NCBI RefSeq assembly: GCF_002027555.1
Contig: NZ_MXAP01000097.1
Span: forward strand, 1-49,372
Length of the DNA: 49,372 bases
From: Moraxella equi
Lineage (GTDB): Bacteria; Pseudomonadota; Gammaproteobacteria; Pseudomonadales; Moraxellaceae
Direction of reading: 5' to 3'
Shown here: positions 32,310 through 40,475 of the stretch, piece after piece
Position numbering within the stretch: position 1 is the first letter of the stretch
How the letters are laid out: each line of letters starts with the position of its first letter
Made by a program: the position numbers and the translations under genes
The notes under the pieces: generated by a model
Told to the model about the DNA's origin: nothing
Databases searched by the model: none
Seen by the model: the letters and a program-made list of their open reading frames with translations, nothing else

Positions 32310-32340
32310 AAAAAATCCGCTCGTTTTGGGTGGATTTTTT
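32310..32340. terminator. bidirectional hairpin with A/T tracts
   Basis: AAAAAATCC (32310-32318) pairs with GGATTTTTT (32332-32340) around a 13-nt loop. It could terminate the antisense RNA on plus. On the minus strand it lies just upstream of the peptide promoter. Confidence 0.5.
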
Positions 32341-32343
32341 TAT

Positions 32344-32372
32344 TTGACAAAGGGCGAATGATGGGCTATGAT
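32344..32372 (+). promoter_or_regulatory. promoter of the hairpin leader and 66-residue protein
   Basis: TTGACA, 17 bp, TATGAT: from about 32344-32349 to 32367-32372. Transcription would begin near 32379, at the base of the ACATCGG hairpin, as in the related element on the minus strand at 18227-18255. Confidence 0.65.
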
Positions 32373-32378
32373 ATACCC

Positions 32379-32425
32379 ACATCGGCACAATCCGATGTCA
32401 GAATTGGCGTTCTGGAATATACAAG
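32379..32425 (+). repeat. two-hairpin leader element, second copy
   Basis: Hairpin ACATCGG/CCGATGT, then CAGAA-TTGGCG-TTCTG, then AATATACAAGG. The minus-strand copy in the small RNA at 18141-18220 has the same first stem, the same TTGGCG loop and a second stem CAGTC/GACTG. The two substitutions on each side of the stem keep pairing, which supports selection on RNA structure. Confidence 0.6.
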
Positions 32426-32436
32426 GCGATAATATT

Positions 32437-32637
32437 ATGGATAATTTAACTTATCTAAACCAACTCAATGAAGTCGTTAAACTTAGCCAACACGACCCAG
32501 AGCGGGCAGAAGAAATGATGGTTGAAACTGAACCTATGGACGAGTACAGAATGATGTATGAAGTCATTGCAGGTTATGTGAGACAACAATACGAGAAATA
32601 TTTGGAACGCATAGCACAAATGGACAAGGAAAATTGA
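32437..32637 (+). CDS. small acidic hypothetical protein
   Basis: A 66-residue, helical, acidic protein (MDNLTYLNQLNEVVKLSQHD, then RAEEMMVETEPMDEYRMMYEV). AAGG in the conserved ACAAGG of the leader element is about 11 nt before the ATG. It has its own promoter and terminator, so it is a single-gene unit between Q and the next antirepressor. No family recognised. Confidence 0.5.
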   Translation: MDNLTYLNQLNEVVKLSQHDPERAEEMMVETEPMDEYRMMYEVIAGYVRQQYEKYLERIAQMDKEN

Positions 32638-32661
32638 TAAAAAATTTTGATTGACCCAAAA

Positions 32662-32689
32662 AACCGCTTGACTTATCAAGTGGTTTTTT
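32662..32689 (+). terminator. terminator overlapping the next promoter
   Basis: AACCGCTTGA (32662-32671) pairs with TCAAGTGGTT (32676-32685), one G-U, followed by T-run to 32689. The -35 box of the antirepressor leader promoter (TTGACT, 32668-32673) lies inside this hairpin. Confidence 0.75.
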
Positions 32690-32696
32690 GTATTAT
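32668..32696 (+). promoter_or_regulatory. promoter of the rightward KilA-N antirepressor leader
   Basis: TTGACT (32668-32673), 17 bp, TATTAT (32691-32696). Predicted start near 32703, giving a leader of about 274 nt. Confidence 0.7.
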
Positions 32697-32857
32697 GTAT
32701 GCAAGGTGTCAGAACCGAACAACATAGCGTTAATCGCCCACGAAAGACAGGCGATTTTTTATGCCTAAAATTTAAGAACACCAAATTTGGTGTCCTTAAA
32801 ATTCAAAACAAGCCCTTTCAAGTTTCACTCCCAGAATTCTAGGATTGCAAATTATGT

Positions 32858-32930
32858 TAGGGGGGCGGAGAAATAAGGTAGCAATACACGAATAATCCCA
32901 GCCGTCTATGTTCGGCTTCTGAACCCCCTA
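32858..32930 (+). ncRNA. C4-like antisense RNA domain in the second KilA-N antirepressor leader
   Basis: TAGGGGG (32858-32864) pairs with CCCCCTA (32924-32930), closing a 73-nt domain. Hairpin AGCCG/CGGCT (32900-32917) shows loop TCTATGTT, complementary to AACATAGG (32961-32968), which covers the AGG of the ribosome binding site. Next to it TTCTGA (32917-32922) is complementary to TCAGAA (32951-32956). Both targets also occur at the leader's 5' end (TCAGAA 32709-32714, AACATAG 32721-32727). Two-part targets in this order are the C4 arrangement of phage P1. Confidence 0.72.
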
Positions 32931-32976
32931 GCACCCTTTACAGGGTAATTTCAGAAAGTTAACATAGGAGTTCGTA

Positions 32977-33720
32977 ATGAACTTAATTATCTCTATCCCT
33001 ACCCAAGCCGACTTTATCATCAATCAAGTTAATGGCTTGTATTCTCTAAATGATTTGCATAAAGCCAGTGGTAGCGAAGAAAAACACAAGCCATTTCGCT
33101 TTCTACGCAACCAACAAACCCAAGAACTCATTGCTGAAATAGAAAGCGAAAACGCCATTGCCTATCATACGGTTGTCGGTAAAGGCAAACAACAAGGCAG
33201 TTATGTTTGCCGTGAGTTGGTCTATGCTTATGCAATGTGGATTAGTGCCAAGTTTCATTTGATGGTTATCCGTGCCTTTGACCGTATGACCAAAGGCGAA
33301 CATATTCCCTGCCTTGGCAAGCCCCAATCCAACACGCTATCTGACAAAGACTGGACAAACCTAAAACGCCTTGTATGGCTGTGTGAAAACAACTTTAAAA
33401 TGCAAAAATCCGCAGGATTTGCCATTTGGGCAAGGTTAAGAGCGGTAACAGGGGTCAAAAGCCCACAGAAATTTAGCCGTGAACATTTGCCCATTATTGC
33501 TAGCGAGCTTGAACGCATTTTTAGAATGAGTGAGCAGTACAGCCGAGCAATGCAAGCCACCGAACGGCTGATTATCCGTAATGTGCTAAAATATGGCGAT
33601 GATGAGCCGATGGAATTTTTCCTATTAGAAATGGTAGAAAAAGCCACCGACTACAGCCAAGCCAAAGCCGAGCGGTTGCCTGCGTTTTTTGGCAAAGAAT
33701 TGTTAGAATTGGCTGCCTAA
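32977..33720 (+). CDS. KilA-N domain antirepressor, paralogue of the leftward copy
   Basis: A 247-residue KilA-N protein. The N-terminal half ([55 protein letters not shown]) is closely similar to the protein at 20416-21204, while the C-terminal half (WTNLKRLVWLCENNFKMQKS) is unrelated. The two therefore share a DNA-binding head with different effector tails. AGGAG precedes the ATG and is sequestered by the C4-like loop. It sits between Q and terminase, unusual for an antirepressor. Confidence 0.82.
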   Translation: MNLIISIPTQADFIINQVNGLYSLNDLHKASGSEEKHKPFRFLRNQQTQELIAEIESENAIAYHTVVGKGKQQGSYVCRELVYAYAMWISAKFHLMVIRAFDRMTKGEHIPCLGKPQSNTLSDKDWTNLKRLVWLCENNFKMQKSAGFAIWARLRAVTGVKSPQKFSREHLPIIASELERIFRMSEQYSRAMQATERLIIRNVLKYGDDEPMEFFLLEMVEKATDYSQAKAERLPAFFGKELLELAA

Positions 33721-33738
33721 CCACAATCTTAAAAAAAC

Positions 33739-33765
33739 ACCCTACACGGTTTGACTGTGTAGGGT
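33739..33765. terminator. hairpin after the KilA-N gene
   Basis: ACCCTACAC (33739-33747) pairs perfectly with GTGTAGGGT (33757-33765). A7 precedes it, so the T-run is on the minus strand; on plus it lacks a T-run and may be only a weak terminator. Confidence 0.45.
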
Positions 33766-33809
33766 ATCTGTGCTTGCCGTCGTAGCCAAAAAAATAGTTA
33801 AAAAAACCC

Positions 33810-33838
33810 TTGATTTTTGCGACAGCAGGGGGTATAAT
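33810..33838 (+). promoter_or_regulatory. late promoter (pR'-like)
   Basis: TTGATT (33810-33815), 17 bp, TATAAT (33833-33838). The start would be near 33845, and an intrinsic terminator follows within about 45 nt. The terminase genes lie beyond, the arrangement served by Q antiterminators. Confidence 0.7.
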
Positions 33839-33851
33839 TATGGCATACTTG

Positions 33852-33886
33852 AAAAAAGCTGCAATCTAAACGGTTGTGGCTTTTTT
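33852..33886 (+). terminator. tR'-like terminator directly behind the late promoter
   Basis: AAAAAAGCTGCAAT (33852-33865) pairs with GTTGTGGCTTTTTT (33873-33886), with three G-U pairs, ending in a T-run. Without antitermination only a transcript of about 45 nt would be made. Confidence 0.7.
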
Positions 33887-33945
33887 GTTGGGCAAGATGG
33901 TAAGTCCGAATGACTGTTATTGTGTAGCGAGCCGTTACGCCCAAC
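33887..33945 (+). other. structured element upstream of the small terminase gene
   Basis: GTTGGGC (33887-33893) pairs perfectly with GCCCAAC (33939-33945), enclosing 45 nt with short internal pairing (GTAA/TTAC). It lies just downstream of the tR'-like terminator and upstream of terS, where packaging (pac/cos) or Q-related sites are often found. No function can be fixed. Confidence 0.35.
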
Positions 33946-33965
33946 GCCTTTAATGGGTTGATTGT

Positions 33966-34103
33966 ATGTCAAATTTTATGCGTGAATGTCATCGCTTAAT
34001 TAGCGAACAATCTGCCAAAGAGTTGGCAATTTTAAATAAATATATTTTTAAAAGGAGCGTAAGCAATGGCGAAACTTACGCCAAAACAACAGCGATTTGT
34101 TGA
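33966..34103 (+). CDS. possible small ORF upstream of terS, 45 residues
   Basis: ATG 33966 opens MSNFMRECHRLISEQSAKEL and runs to a TGA overlapping the first 38 bp of terS in another frame. The ribosome binding site is weak (GGGTTG). The helical N-terminal part looks protein-like, but the overlap end is surely shadow sequence. Real or not cannot be decided here. Confidence 0.25.
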   Translation: MSNFMRECHRLISEQSAKELAILNKYIFKRSVSNGETYAKTTAIC

Positions 34104-34602
34104 TGAATATTTGATTGACCTAAACGCCACGCAAGCCTGTATTCGTGCAGGGTATAGCGAGAAAACCGCAGAACAAATGGGGTATCAGCTACTTCAGAAA
34201 ACTTCAGTTCAGACTGCCATCCAACAAGCAATGAACGAACGCCAAAACCGCACTCAAATCAACGCTGATTATGTCTTAAATCGTTTGGTGCAGATTGACC
34301 AATTGGACATCGCCGACATCTTGGACGAAACAGGCAATTTTAAGCCGATTTCCGAATGGTCAAAAGAATGGCGGTTAAATCTATCATCATTTGAGATTGT
34401 AGAAAACGCCACAGGCGGATTTGTTAAAAAAATCAAATTCCCCGACAAAGTCAAAAACCTAGAATTGCTTGGCAGACACATTCAAGTGGGGGCGTGGTCG
34501 GACAAAAAAGTCGTGGATAACATCTCATCGGACGGCTCAATGAGTAAGCCAATTTTTAACATTGTCGGGGTTGCCCCAAATGCAGATACAGACACCGACT
34601 AA
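34066..34602 (+). CDS. terS: terminase small subunit
   Basis: A 178-residue Terminase_2 protein that recognises packaging-site DNA. KLTPKQQRFVDEYLIDLNATQACIRAGYSEKTAEQMGYQLLQ is the family's N-terminal HTH. A central coiled region and a C-terminal tail interacting with the large subunit follow. AGGAG is 8-9 nt before the ATG. It overlaps terL by 23 bp. Confidence 0.92.
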   Translation: MAKLTPKQQRFVDEYLIDLNATQACIRAGYSEKTAEQMGYQLLQKTSVQTAIQQAMNERQNRTQINADYVLNRLVQIDQLDIADILDETGNFKPISEWSKEWRLNLSSFEIVENATGGFVKKIKFPDKVKNLELLGRHIQVGAWSDKKVVDNISSDGSMSKPIFNIVGVAPNADTDTD

Positions 34603-35788
34603 GCTATTGCCCGCCTTTGACAACCTATCACAGGCTATTTATGATACCATTGTCATGTATGGCGGACGTGGTGGGGCAAAATCGCAAGCCCTTGCCAACC
34701 TTGGCATATTAGAAAGCTACATTGATGACGGTGTGATACTGTGTTGCCGTGAAGTGCAAAAATCTATCAATGACAGTATTTTTTCTATGCTGGTCAGTGC
34801 CATTGAGCGACTGGGCTTGCTTGGGGATTTTGAGATTTTTAAGCATGAGATTACCAACAAAAAAACAGGGGCAAGGTTTATCTTTGCAGGGTTAAAACAC
34901 AACGTAACCGCCATTAAATCTATTGATCGTCTGCGTGTGGTGTTGGTGGACGAAGCTGAGAACGTCTCGCAGGGCAGTTGGGATATTTTATTGCCCACGC
35001 CCCGTTATGGCAACACACGCATTTATGTGGTGTTTAACCCACGTTTTGCAGATGACCCTACTTATCAAATTTTTGTCAAATCGCCCCATGACAGCAAACT
35101 TGTGATAAAAATCGGTTGGCAGGACAATCCGTGGTTTCCTAAGTCGCTGGATAATGTCCGCAGGCGTGATTTATTGGGGGACATGGGGCGGTATCGCTGG
35201 ATTTGGGACGGTGAGTTTTTGCAAATATCCGATGCCAGTATCTTAGCTAAAAAGATTGTCAGTTATGAGTTTAGCCTTGATAAAACTTTTGGCGAGCCGT
35301 TGATTGGCGTGGATTGGGGGTTTAGTAATGACCCAACCGCCGTGGTCGAGTGCTATGTCAAAGACAACGTGCTGTATATTTATCACGCCAATAGTAAAGT
35401 GGGGCTTGAGCTTAACGACACCGCCGAATGGCTATTAAAATCCGCCCCTAATATTGCGACATTTACCAGTCGTGCCGATAACGCACGCCCCGAGACGATA
35501 AGCAAGGTCAAGGGCGAAGGCGTGCCACTTATCAAGCCTTGTCATAAGTGGAAAGGGTCTATTGAAGACGGTATCGCTTACTTACAAGGGTTTCGCCAAA
35601 TCGTGATACACCCACAAGCGGACAGTTGCCGTGCTGAACTTGTGGCATATAGCTTTAAAAAAGACCGCTTTGGCGAGATTACTGCTATCCCCGATGACAA
35701 GGACAACCATTATGCCGATGCCTTGCGTTATGCGTTAGAACCGCTTATCCGTGGGCGTGGTAAATCTGTTTTTGATGTGGTGCAATAA
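34580..35788 (+). CDS. terL: terminase large subunit
   Basis: A 402-residue PBSX-type packaging motor. Walker A VMYGGRGGAKSQA (about residues 25-37), Walker B RVVLVDEAENVS, and an RNase-H-like nuclease opening with LIGVDWGFSNDPTAV and closing with DNHYADALRYALEPL. The ATPase pumps DNA into the procapsid and the nuclease cuts concatemers. The start is ATG 34580 (MQIQTPTKLLPAF), within the end of terS; a TTG at 34562 is in frame but unlikely. Confidence 0.93.
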   Translation: MQIQTPTKLLPAFDNLSQAIYDTIVMYGGRGGAKSQALANLGILESYIDDGVILCCREVQKSINDSIFSMLVSAIERLGLLGDFEIFKHEITNKKTGARFIFAGLKHNVTAIKSIDRLRVVLVDEAENVSQGSWDILLPTPRYGNTRIYVVFNPRFADDPTYQIFVKSPHDSKLVIKIGWQDNPWFPKSLDNVRRRDLLGDMGRYRWIWDGEFLQISDASILAKKIVSYEFSLDKTFGEPLIGVDWGFSNDPTAVVECYVKDNVLYIYHANSKVGLELNDTAEWLLKSAPNIATFTSRADNARPETISKVKGEGVPLIKPCHKWKGSIEDGIAYLQGFRQIVIHPQADSCRAELVAYSFKKDRFGEITAIPDDKDNHYADALRYALEPLIRGRGKSVFDVVQ

Positions 35789-37059
35789 TGCTAAAACAAT
35801 TATTACAAATTGCCGATAGTACCCTTGTCAATTTGGTATCAAAACTGGGTACAAACCAAGACAAAGCAAGCCATGATAGGTTTGCTTTTTTTGTGCCAAA
35901 ATCGGTGTATGAGCTTGATAATATCTATCAATCCGACTGGGTGGCGGGCAAGATTATCAACCGCCCCACCCAAGATATGTTCCGTAAGGGCTATTATTTT
36001 ACAGGGGTAGCAGGGTCATCATTGACACGACTCAATGCCGAGCTAAAACGGCTAAAAGCCGATACGCATTTGGCACAGGCAGTCTCATGGGCAAGGCTTT
36101 ATGGTAAGGCGTATATCTTACTTGCTAGCCATGATAACGATGATTTGACCAAGCCACTAAACACCGCCAAAGGGCTAAGTTATATCAAAGCGTTGTCGGT
36201 CAAGCAGTTATCGCCAACATCGGACTATCTACCTGCTTCACAGGCAGGCGGGTTTTTTGATAAACCTAGATTTTATCAAATCCACAATCTACAAAATACG
36301 CTAGGCTTGGTACACCATAGCCGAGTACTCGTCATTGAGTGGCAAGACGGGGTGTCGGTGCTACAAAAAGTCTATGATGAGCTGTTGCGTTTTGCAAAGG
36401 TGAATAACAATGCGTCAAGCCTTGTCCACGAAAGCAAGATTGATGTGATAAGAACGCCTGATTTGGCAACACAGATTGAGATGAACAGCGACAACGTCTT
36501 TAAGCGTTTTTCTCTGGTCAATATGATGAAGTCAAACAACGGTATGCTTGTCCTTGACAAAGAAGAAGAGTATGACAGCAAGGCATACAGTTTTGGTGGA
36601 TTGCCTGAGCTGATGCGTGAATTTGCCATACAGACCGCAGGGGCGTGCGACATACCTTATACGATTTTGTTTGGGCAGTCCCCTGCTGGCATGAACGCCA
36701 CGGGCGAACACGACACAGCAAATTATTATGACATGGTGGCAAGCTATCAGAGTTTGTATTTAAAGCCGTTGTTTGATGATTTATTGGATATTGTGTGTGG
36801 GTATTTGGGGCTGACGGCTGATTTACACTTTAATCCGCTTTGGCAGATTGACGAAAAAACCTTGTCAGAAGTGGAAAAAAACCACGCCGAACGCCACAAG
36901 ATTTACCTTGAATTGGGGATTATCACAGAGTCCCAAATCGCCAAACAGCTTGTTGAAGAAAAGACCTACACCGTGATTGATGACACTCATATCAAACTTT
37001 TGGAGCGGTTAAATGCTGACTCAATTGCAACTGATTTTAACACAGGCGACACGCCATAA
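35788..37059 (+). CDS. phage portal protein (DUF1073 type)
   Basis: A 423-residue portal-like protein at the packaging vertex. SKLGTNQDKASHDRF and YQSDWVAGKIINRPTQDMFRKGYYF near the N-terminus, then LYGKAYILLAS and the conserved GQSPAGMNATGEHDTANYYDMV. The last is the clamp-region motif of DUF1073 portals. It starts on the last base of terL (1-bp overlap) and overlaps the head gene by 47 bp. Confidence 0.88.
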   Translation: MLKQLLQIADSTLVNLVSKLGTNQDKASHDRFAFFVPKSVYELDNIYQSDWVAGKIINRPTQDMFRKGYYFTGVAGSSLTRLNAELKRLKADTHLAQAVSWARLYGKAYILLASHDNDDLTKPLNTAKGLSYIKALSVKQLSPTSDYLPASQAGGFFDKPRFYQIHNLQNTLGLVHHSRVLVIEWQDGVSVLQKVYDELLRFAKVNNNASSLVHESKIDVIRTPDLATQIEMNSDNVFKRFSLVNMMKSNNGMLVLDKEEEYDSKAYSFGGLPELMREFAIQTAGACDIPYTILFGQSPAGMNATGEHDTANYYDMVASYQSLYLKPLFDDLLDIVCGYLGLTADLHFNPLWQIDEKTLSEVEKNHAERHKIYLELGIITESQIAKQLVEEKTYTVIDDTHIKLLERLNADSIATDFNTGDTP

Positions 37060-38788
37060 AAAAGGTCGTAAAGGCAAAAGCCGTCCGATTTTTGTGTCAA
37101 AAAAAACCGAAGTGCTGTATTTGACCGCCCTAAATGGGTTGATTGATGAAATGCACAAGGCGACCCTTGATGAGCTTAATGTCATCATGACACCGCACAT
37201 TGGCGATGGCGTGGCGGTGGCGGACGGCTTATTTGACCGCTTTACAAGTGCTTTTGCCAACTTTTCTAGGCAAATCAAAGACAAGGTGGCAAGCCTTGCC
37301 GAACAAATCGCCAAAAAGATTGTGGGCGAGCAAAAAAAGGCAAGCGATAGGCAGTTGTCTGATATGCTATTTAAGCAAACAGGCATTGATTTGACAGGGA
37401 TAATGAACGATGAAGACATTGAGCAAGCAGTCAATGAAGCGATTGGGGCAAACGTTGCCCTGATTAAGTCAATCCCTAAGCAATACCTAGACAGGGTAGA
37501 GCTGGCGGTGCTGACAGGCTTACAAAATGGCGAGCTAAATAAGACATTGGCAGACGAATTACAAAAAATCCACAATATCACCAGAAACCGTGCTGAGCTG
37601 ATAGCTTCCGACCAATTAGCCAAAATCAATAGCCGATTGTCGCAAATCCGCCAACAACGGCTAGGCATTACGCATTACACTTGGCGGACAAGCCGTGATG
37701 AGCGTGTACGCCATAGCCACCGCCTAAGGGACGGTAAACTCATCGCATGGGACAATCCACCAGATGACGGACACGCAGGGCAAGCGATACGTTGTCGCTG
37801 TGTGGCAGAGCCTTATACCGAGCATTTATTGGGCGGAAAATCGCCTGAGGAGGTGATGGCGGAGCAGGAAGCTGTTAAGGGCGGTGCGGATTTAAATTCC
37901 CAAATTGATAAAATCCTAAAACAACAACAATCCGCCATTAAATCTGTTTTGGCAAACTCATCAAGTTTAATCACTGATAACATGGGCGATTTAACGAGAT
38001 TGGATTTGCCACATGGAGTAGATGGTGCAAAAGGTTGGACGGGTGGTATTATGGGTTTGAGAAAGTCAGAAAGACTGATGAAACGCCTGATTGCCGAAGG
38101 TAAAGAAATTCCGCCAGCGTGGGCAATTCATCACTGGTCAATTGACAGTAGTTATTTGGTGGATAGATATCGCAAAAACCCCTTTTTGGCAGATGATAAA
38201 CGCCTTGAGATGAAAAATGCAACTGATAAAGCAGAAAGTTTAATAAAACAACTGTTTTCTGATGAAAGGGCTGTGATAAAAGAACCGATTGTTCTATTTC
38301 GTGGCGTTGGATTGCCACAGGAACAGGTTTCTTTAATTGAGAAAACACTCAATAAAGGGGGTACGCCTGAGTTTGTGGAACAATCTTACAATTCAAACAC
38401 TCTCAAGCTTGATTTGGCAAAACAGTTTGCAATCGGAGCAGTAAAGCATGGTAATATTCCAGTTATTCACAAAACTCTTGTCAAAAGTGGTGTAAAAGGA
38501 ATTGACATTACTGAATTAAATTATTATGATGAGCAAGAAATACTACTACAAAATAATTTAGTTCGTAAGGTTGTTTCTATGCAACAAGATAGCAATGGCG
38601 TGATTGAATTAACATCAATTATCGAGCCTAACCATTCTTATATTGGCGATAGTAAATCCAACCAATACTTTGAAGAGGAGGTTAGCGTTTACTTTCCAGA
38701 TGACCCGCATTTAAATAAGGTGGCTGGTACTGTGGCAACTTTGCGTATAGGCACTGGTAAAATTTCCGACATTCGCTTAGATGATTGA
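37013..38788 (+). CDS. minor head protein (Mu gpF-like) fused to an ADP-ribosyltransferase-like domain
   Basis: A 591-residue fusion. Residues 1-275 are a minor head protein: RNRAELIASDQLAKINSRLSQ and the Mu gpF C-terminal signature TWRTSRDERVRHSHRLRDGK, ending with AGQAIRCRCVAEPY. After a Gln-rich linker, residues about 330-591 resemble an ART toxin domain: R430 (IVLFRGVG), a Ser-containing strand (S458, S461 in QSYNSNTLKLDLAKQFA) and the E-x-E pair E507/E509 (DEQEILLQ). These form the R-S-E NAD-binding triad. The domain is A+T-rich and followed by tandem terminators, suggesting later acquisition. Confidence 0.82.
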   Translation: MLTQLQLILTQATRHKKGRKGKSRPIFVSKKTEVLYLTALNGLIDEMHKATLDELNVIMTPHIGDGVAVADGLFDRFTSAFANFSRQIKDKVASLAEQIAKKIVGEQKKASDRQLSDMLFKQTGIDLTGIMNDEDIEQAVNEAIGANVALIKSIPKQYLDRVELAVLTGLQNGELNKTLADELQKIHNITRNRAELIASDQLAKINSRLSQIRQQRLGITHYTWRTSRDERVRHSHRLRDGKLIAWDNPPDDGHAGQAIRCRCVAEPYTEHLLGGKSPEEVMAEQEAVKGGADLNSQIDKILKQQQSAIKSVLANSSSLITDNMGDLTRLDLPHGVDGAKGWTGGIMGLRKSERLMKRLIAEGKEIPPAWAIHHWSIDSSYLVDRYRKNPFLADDKRLEMKNATDKAESLIKQLFSDERAVIKEPIVLFRGVGLPQEQVSLIEKTLNKGGTPEFVEQSYNSNTLKLDLAKQFAIGAVKHGNIPVIHKTLVKSGVKGIDITELNYYDEQEILLQNNLVRKVVSMQQDSNGVIELTSIIEPNHSYIGDSKSNQYFEEEVSVYFPDDPHLNKVAGTVATLRIGTGKISDIRLDD

Positions 38789-38792
38789 TTTA

Positions 38793-38849
38793 GCCCTGTC
38801 ATACAGGGCTTTTTTATTGGCAAACCCAAGTTTTTACTTGGGTTTTTTT
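38793..38849 (+). terminator. tandem intrinsic terminators after the ART fusion gene
   Basis: GCCCTG/CAGGGC (38793-38809) with six Ts, then AAACCCAAGT/ACTTGGGTTT (38822-38845) with a longer T-run. Two strong terminators inside a late head operon are unexpected unless Q-modified polymerase reads through. Confidence 0.8.
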
Positions 38850-38864
38850 ATTGGAAAATGGGTG

Positions 38865-40013
38865 ATGAAACTTTTTCAAATTATTGACCTAAAACCCACA
38901 AAACGCATCAAAACCCCACAAGGGTTTATGATTTGCCAAGGCGTAACTTTGGCAAAACCTATGGTTAAGCAGTATTACGCAGGCGAGATTGGCGAATTGG
39001 ACGGCTTTACGCCTACCGACATTGTCAATATCTACACCCCTGCTGACGTACTGTTTAGTGAGCAGGTCATTGACGGCTTTATGGGGGCGGACGTTACCAT
39101 GCACCACCCAGACGGCAATCAAATCAACGCCAACAATTATAGACAACACGTCATTGGCACCGCCAAAAATGTGCGTGAAGAAAATGGGTATTTGGTGGCG
39201 GATTTGATTATCAAAGACAACTGGGCGATTGATGCGATTGAGTATGACAACGTCCGCCAAATATCGCTTGGCTACTCGGCAAGCCTTGACATGACAAACG
39301 GCACAACCGACACAGGCGAGAACTACCACGGCAAGTGGCAAGCCATGGAAGCCGACCACATCGCTGTGGTGCGTGAGGGGCGTTGTGGGTCGGACTGCTA
39401 CATTGGCGACAGTAATTTTAACCTAAACTTTAACCGTGAGGATTTTATGAAAGTAAAAATCGGTAATCTTGAATTTGACGTGGGCGATAACACGCTTGCC
39501 CAAGCCATTAACAATCAAACGGCAGAATTGACCGCCCTACAACAAGGCGAGATTAACATTGGTGATACCGCCTTTAATTTGAGCGAACACAAAGCCATGC
39601 AAGCCACGATTGATAAACTGGTGGCGGATAAGCAAGCCTTGCTTGACGAAAACGCCACGCTAAAAGCCAATCAAATCACACCTGAGCAGGTGGAAAAGTT
39701 GGTGGCTGACCGTGCCAAGACCCTTGACGATGCCAAAGCCTTAAATCCACAAATCGTGGCGGACGGCAAAACGGTGGAACAAATCAAACGTGAAATCGTG
39801 AGTGCAAAAGCAGATGAAGCATTGGTCAAAGCCATTGTGGGCGATGTCAAGACGGCAAGCCAAGCGGACATTGACACCGCCTTTAAAGCACTGGTGGCAA
39901 CAGCTGACCGTCAAACGGTGGCAACTGATACCTTGCTTGCCGATATGAATGTGGGCGATAAAAAGCCCGATGAAAAAACATTTGACAAATCAACCATGTG
40001 GAAAGGAGAGTAA
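38865..40013 (+). CDS. DUF2213 capsid maturation protease with scaffold-like tail
   Basis: A 382-residue head protein from ATG 38865 (MKLFQIIDLKPT). The N-terminal DUF2213 domain (GFMICQGVTLAKPMVKQYY; VTMHHPD; RQISLGYSASLDM; ADHIAVVREGRCG) is a putative serine prohead protease. From about residue 190 a long coiled, charged region (ALLDENATLKANQITPEQVEKLV) resembles an internal scaffold. It is expected to shape and process the capsid encoded two genes downstream. Confidence 0.82.
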   Translation: MKLFQIIDLKPTKRIKTPQGFMICQGVTLAKPMVKQYYAGEIGELDGFTPTDIVNIYTPADVLFSEQVIDGFMGADVTMHHPDGNQINANNYRQHVIGTAKNVREENGYLVADLIIKDNWAIDAIEYDNVRQISLGYSASLDMTNGTTDTGENYHGKWQAMEADHIAVVREGRCGSDCYIGDSNFNLNFNREDFMKVKIGNLEFDVGDNTLAQAINNQTAELTALQQGEINIGDTAFNLSEHKAMQATIDKLVADKQALLDENATLKANQITPEQVEKLVADRAKTLDDAKALNPQIVADGKTVEQIKREIVSAKADEALVKAIVGDVKTASQADIDTAFKALVATADRQTVATDTLLADMNVGDKKPDEKTFDKSTMWKGE

Positions 40014-40015
40014 TT

Positions 40016-40474
40016 GTGTTTAATCCAGCTTTAAAAGGTGATGACGCTATCGCATTAGCAGGGCAACGGGTCAAATCCGCCCCCGAAGAAGTACTGAGCT
40101 TGCCCTTGATGGTTGAGCCAACTTATCCTGTCAAGGACGGCTCACCCATTTATCTCACCGCTGATAAAAAAGGCTGTACCACCGTGCAAAATGCCAACGC
40201 TGGCTTTGTGGGGGTGGTGGTGCTACACAACATCGGCAAGACAGGTAAAAACGGCAATGATGAAGTTTACCAAAAAGGCGATATTGTCCCTGTGATGGTC
40301 AAGGGTAAGATTTGGGCAGAGGTCAAAACCGCCGTTACTGATTTGACCGCCGTTGTCGGTGCAGACGCACAAGGCAAATTGAGTACAGCCGACACACCGC
40401 TCAAAGGCTTGCGATTTGGTCAGCCGAGCGTTGGCAGTAAAAATTTAACAATCATTGAGATTTTGGGAGTGTAA
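40016..40474 (+). CDS. capsid cement/decoration-like protein
   Basis: A 152-residue protein with the pattern of phage structural cement proteins (Gp24/DUF2190-like): KGDDAIALAGQRVKSAPEEVLSL, VKDGSPIYLTADKKGCTTVQNANAGFVGVV, KGDIVPVMVKGKIWAEV. I start at GTG 40016, with AAAGGAG 7 nt upstream. It lies between protease and capsid genes, the usual place of a capsid-stabilising trimer. Confidence 0.75.
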   Translation: MFNPALKGDDAIALAGQRVKSAPEEVLSLPLMVEPTYPVKDGSPIYLTADKKGCTTVQNANAGFVGVVVLHNIGKTGKNGNDEVYQKGDIVPVMVKGKIWAEVKTAVTDLTAVVGADAQGKLSTADTPLKGLRFGQPSVGSKNLTIIEILGV

Positions 40475-40475
40475 A

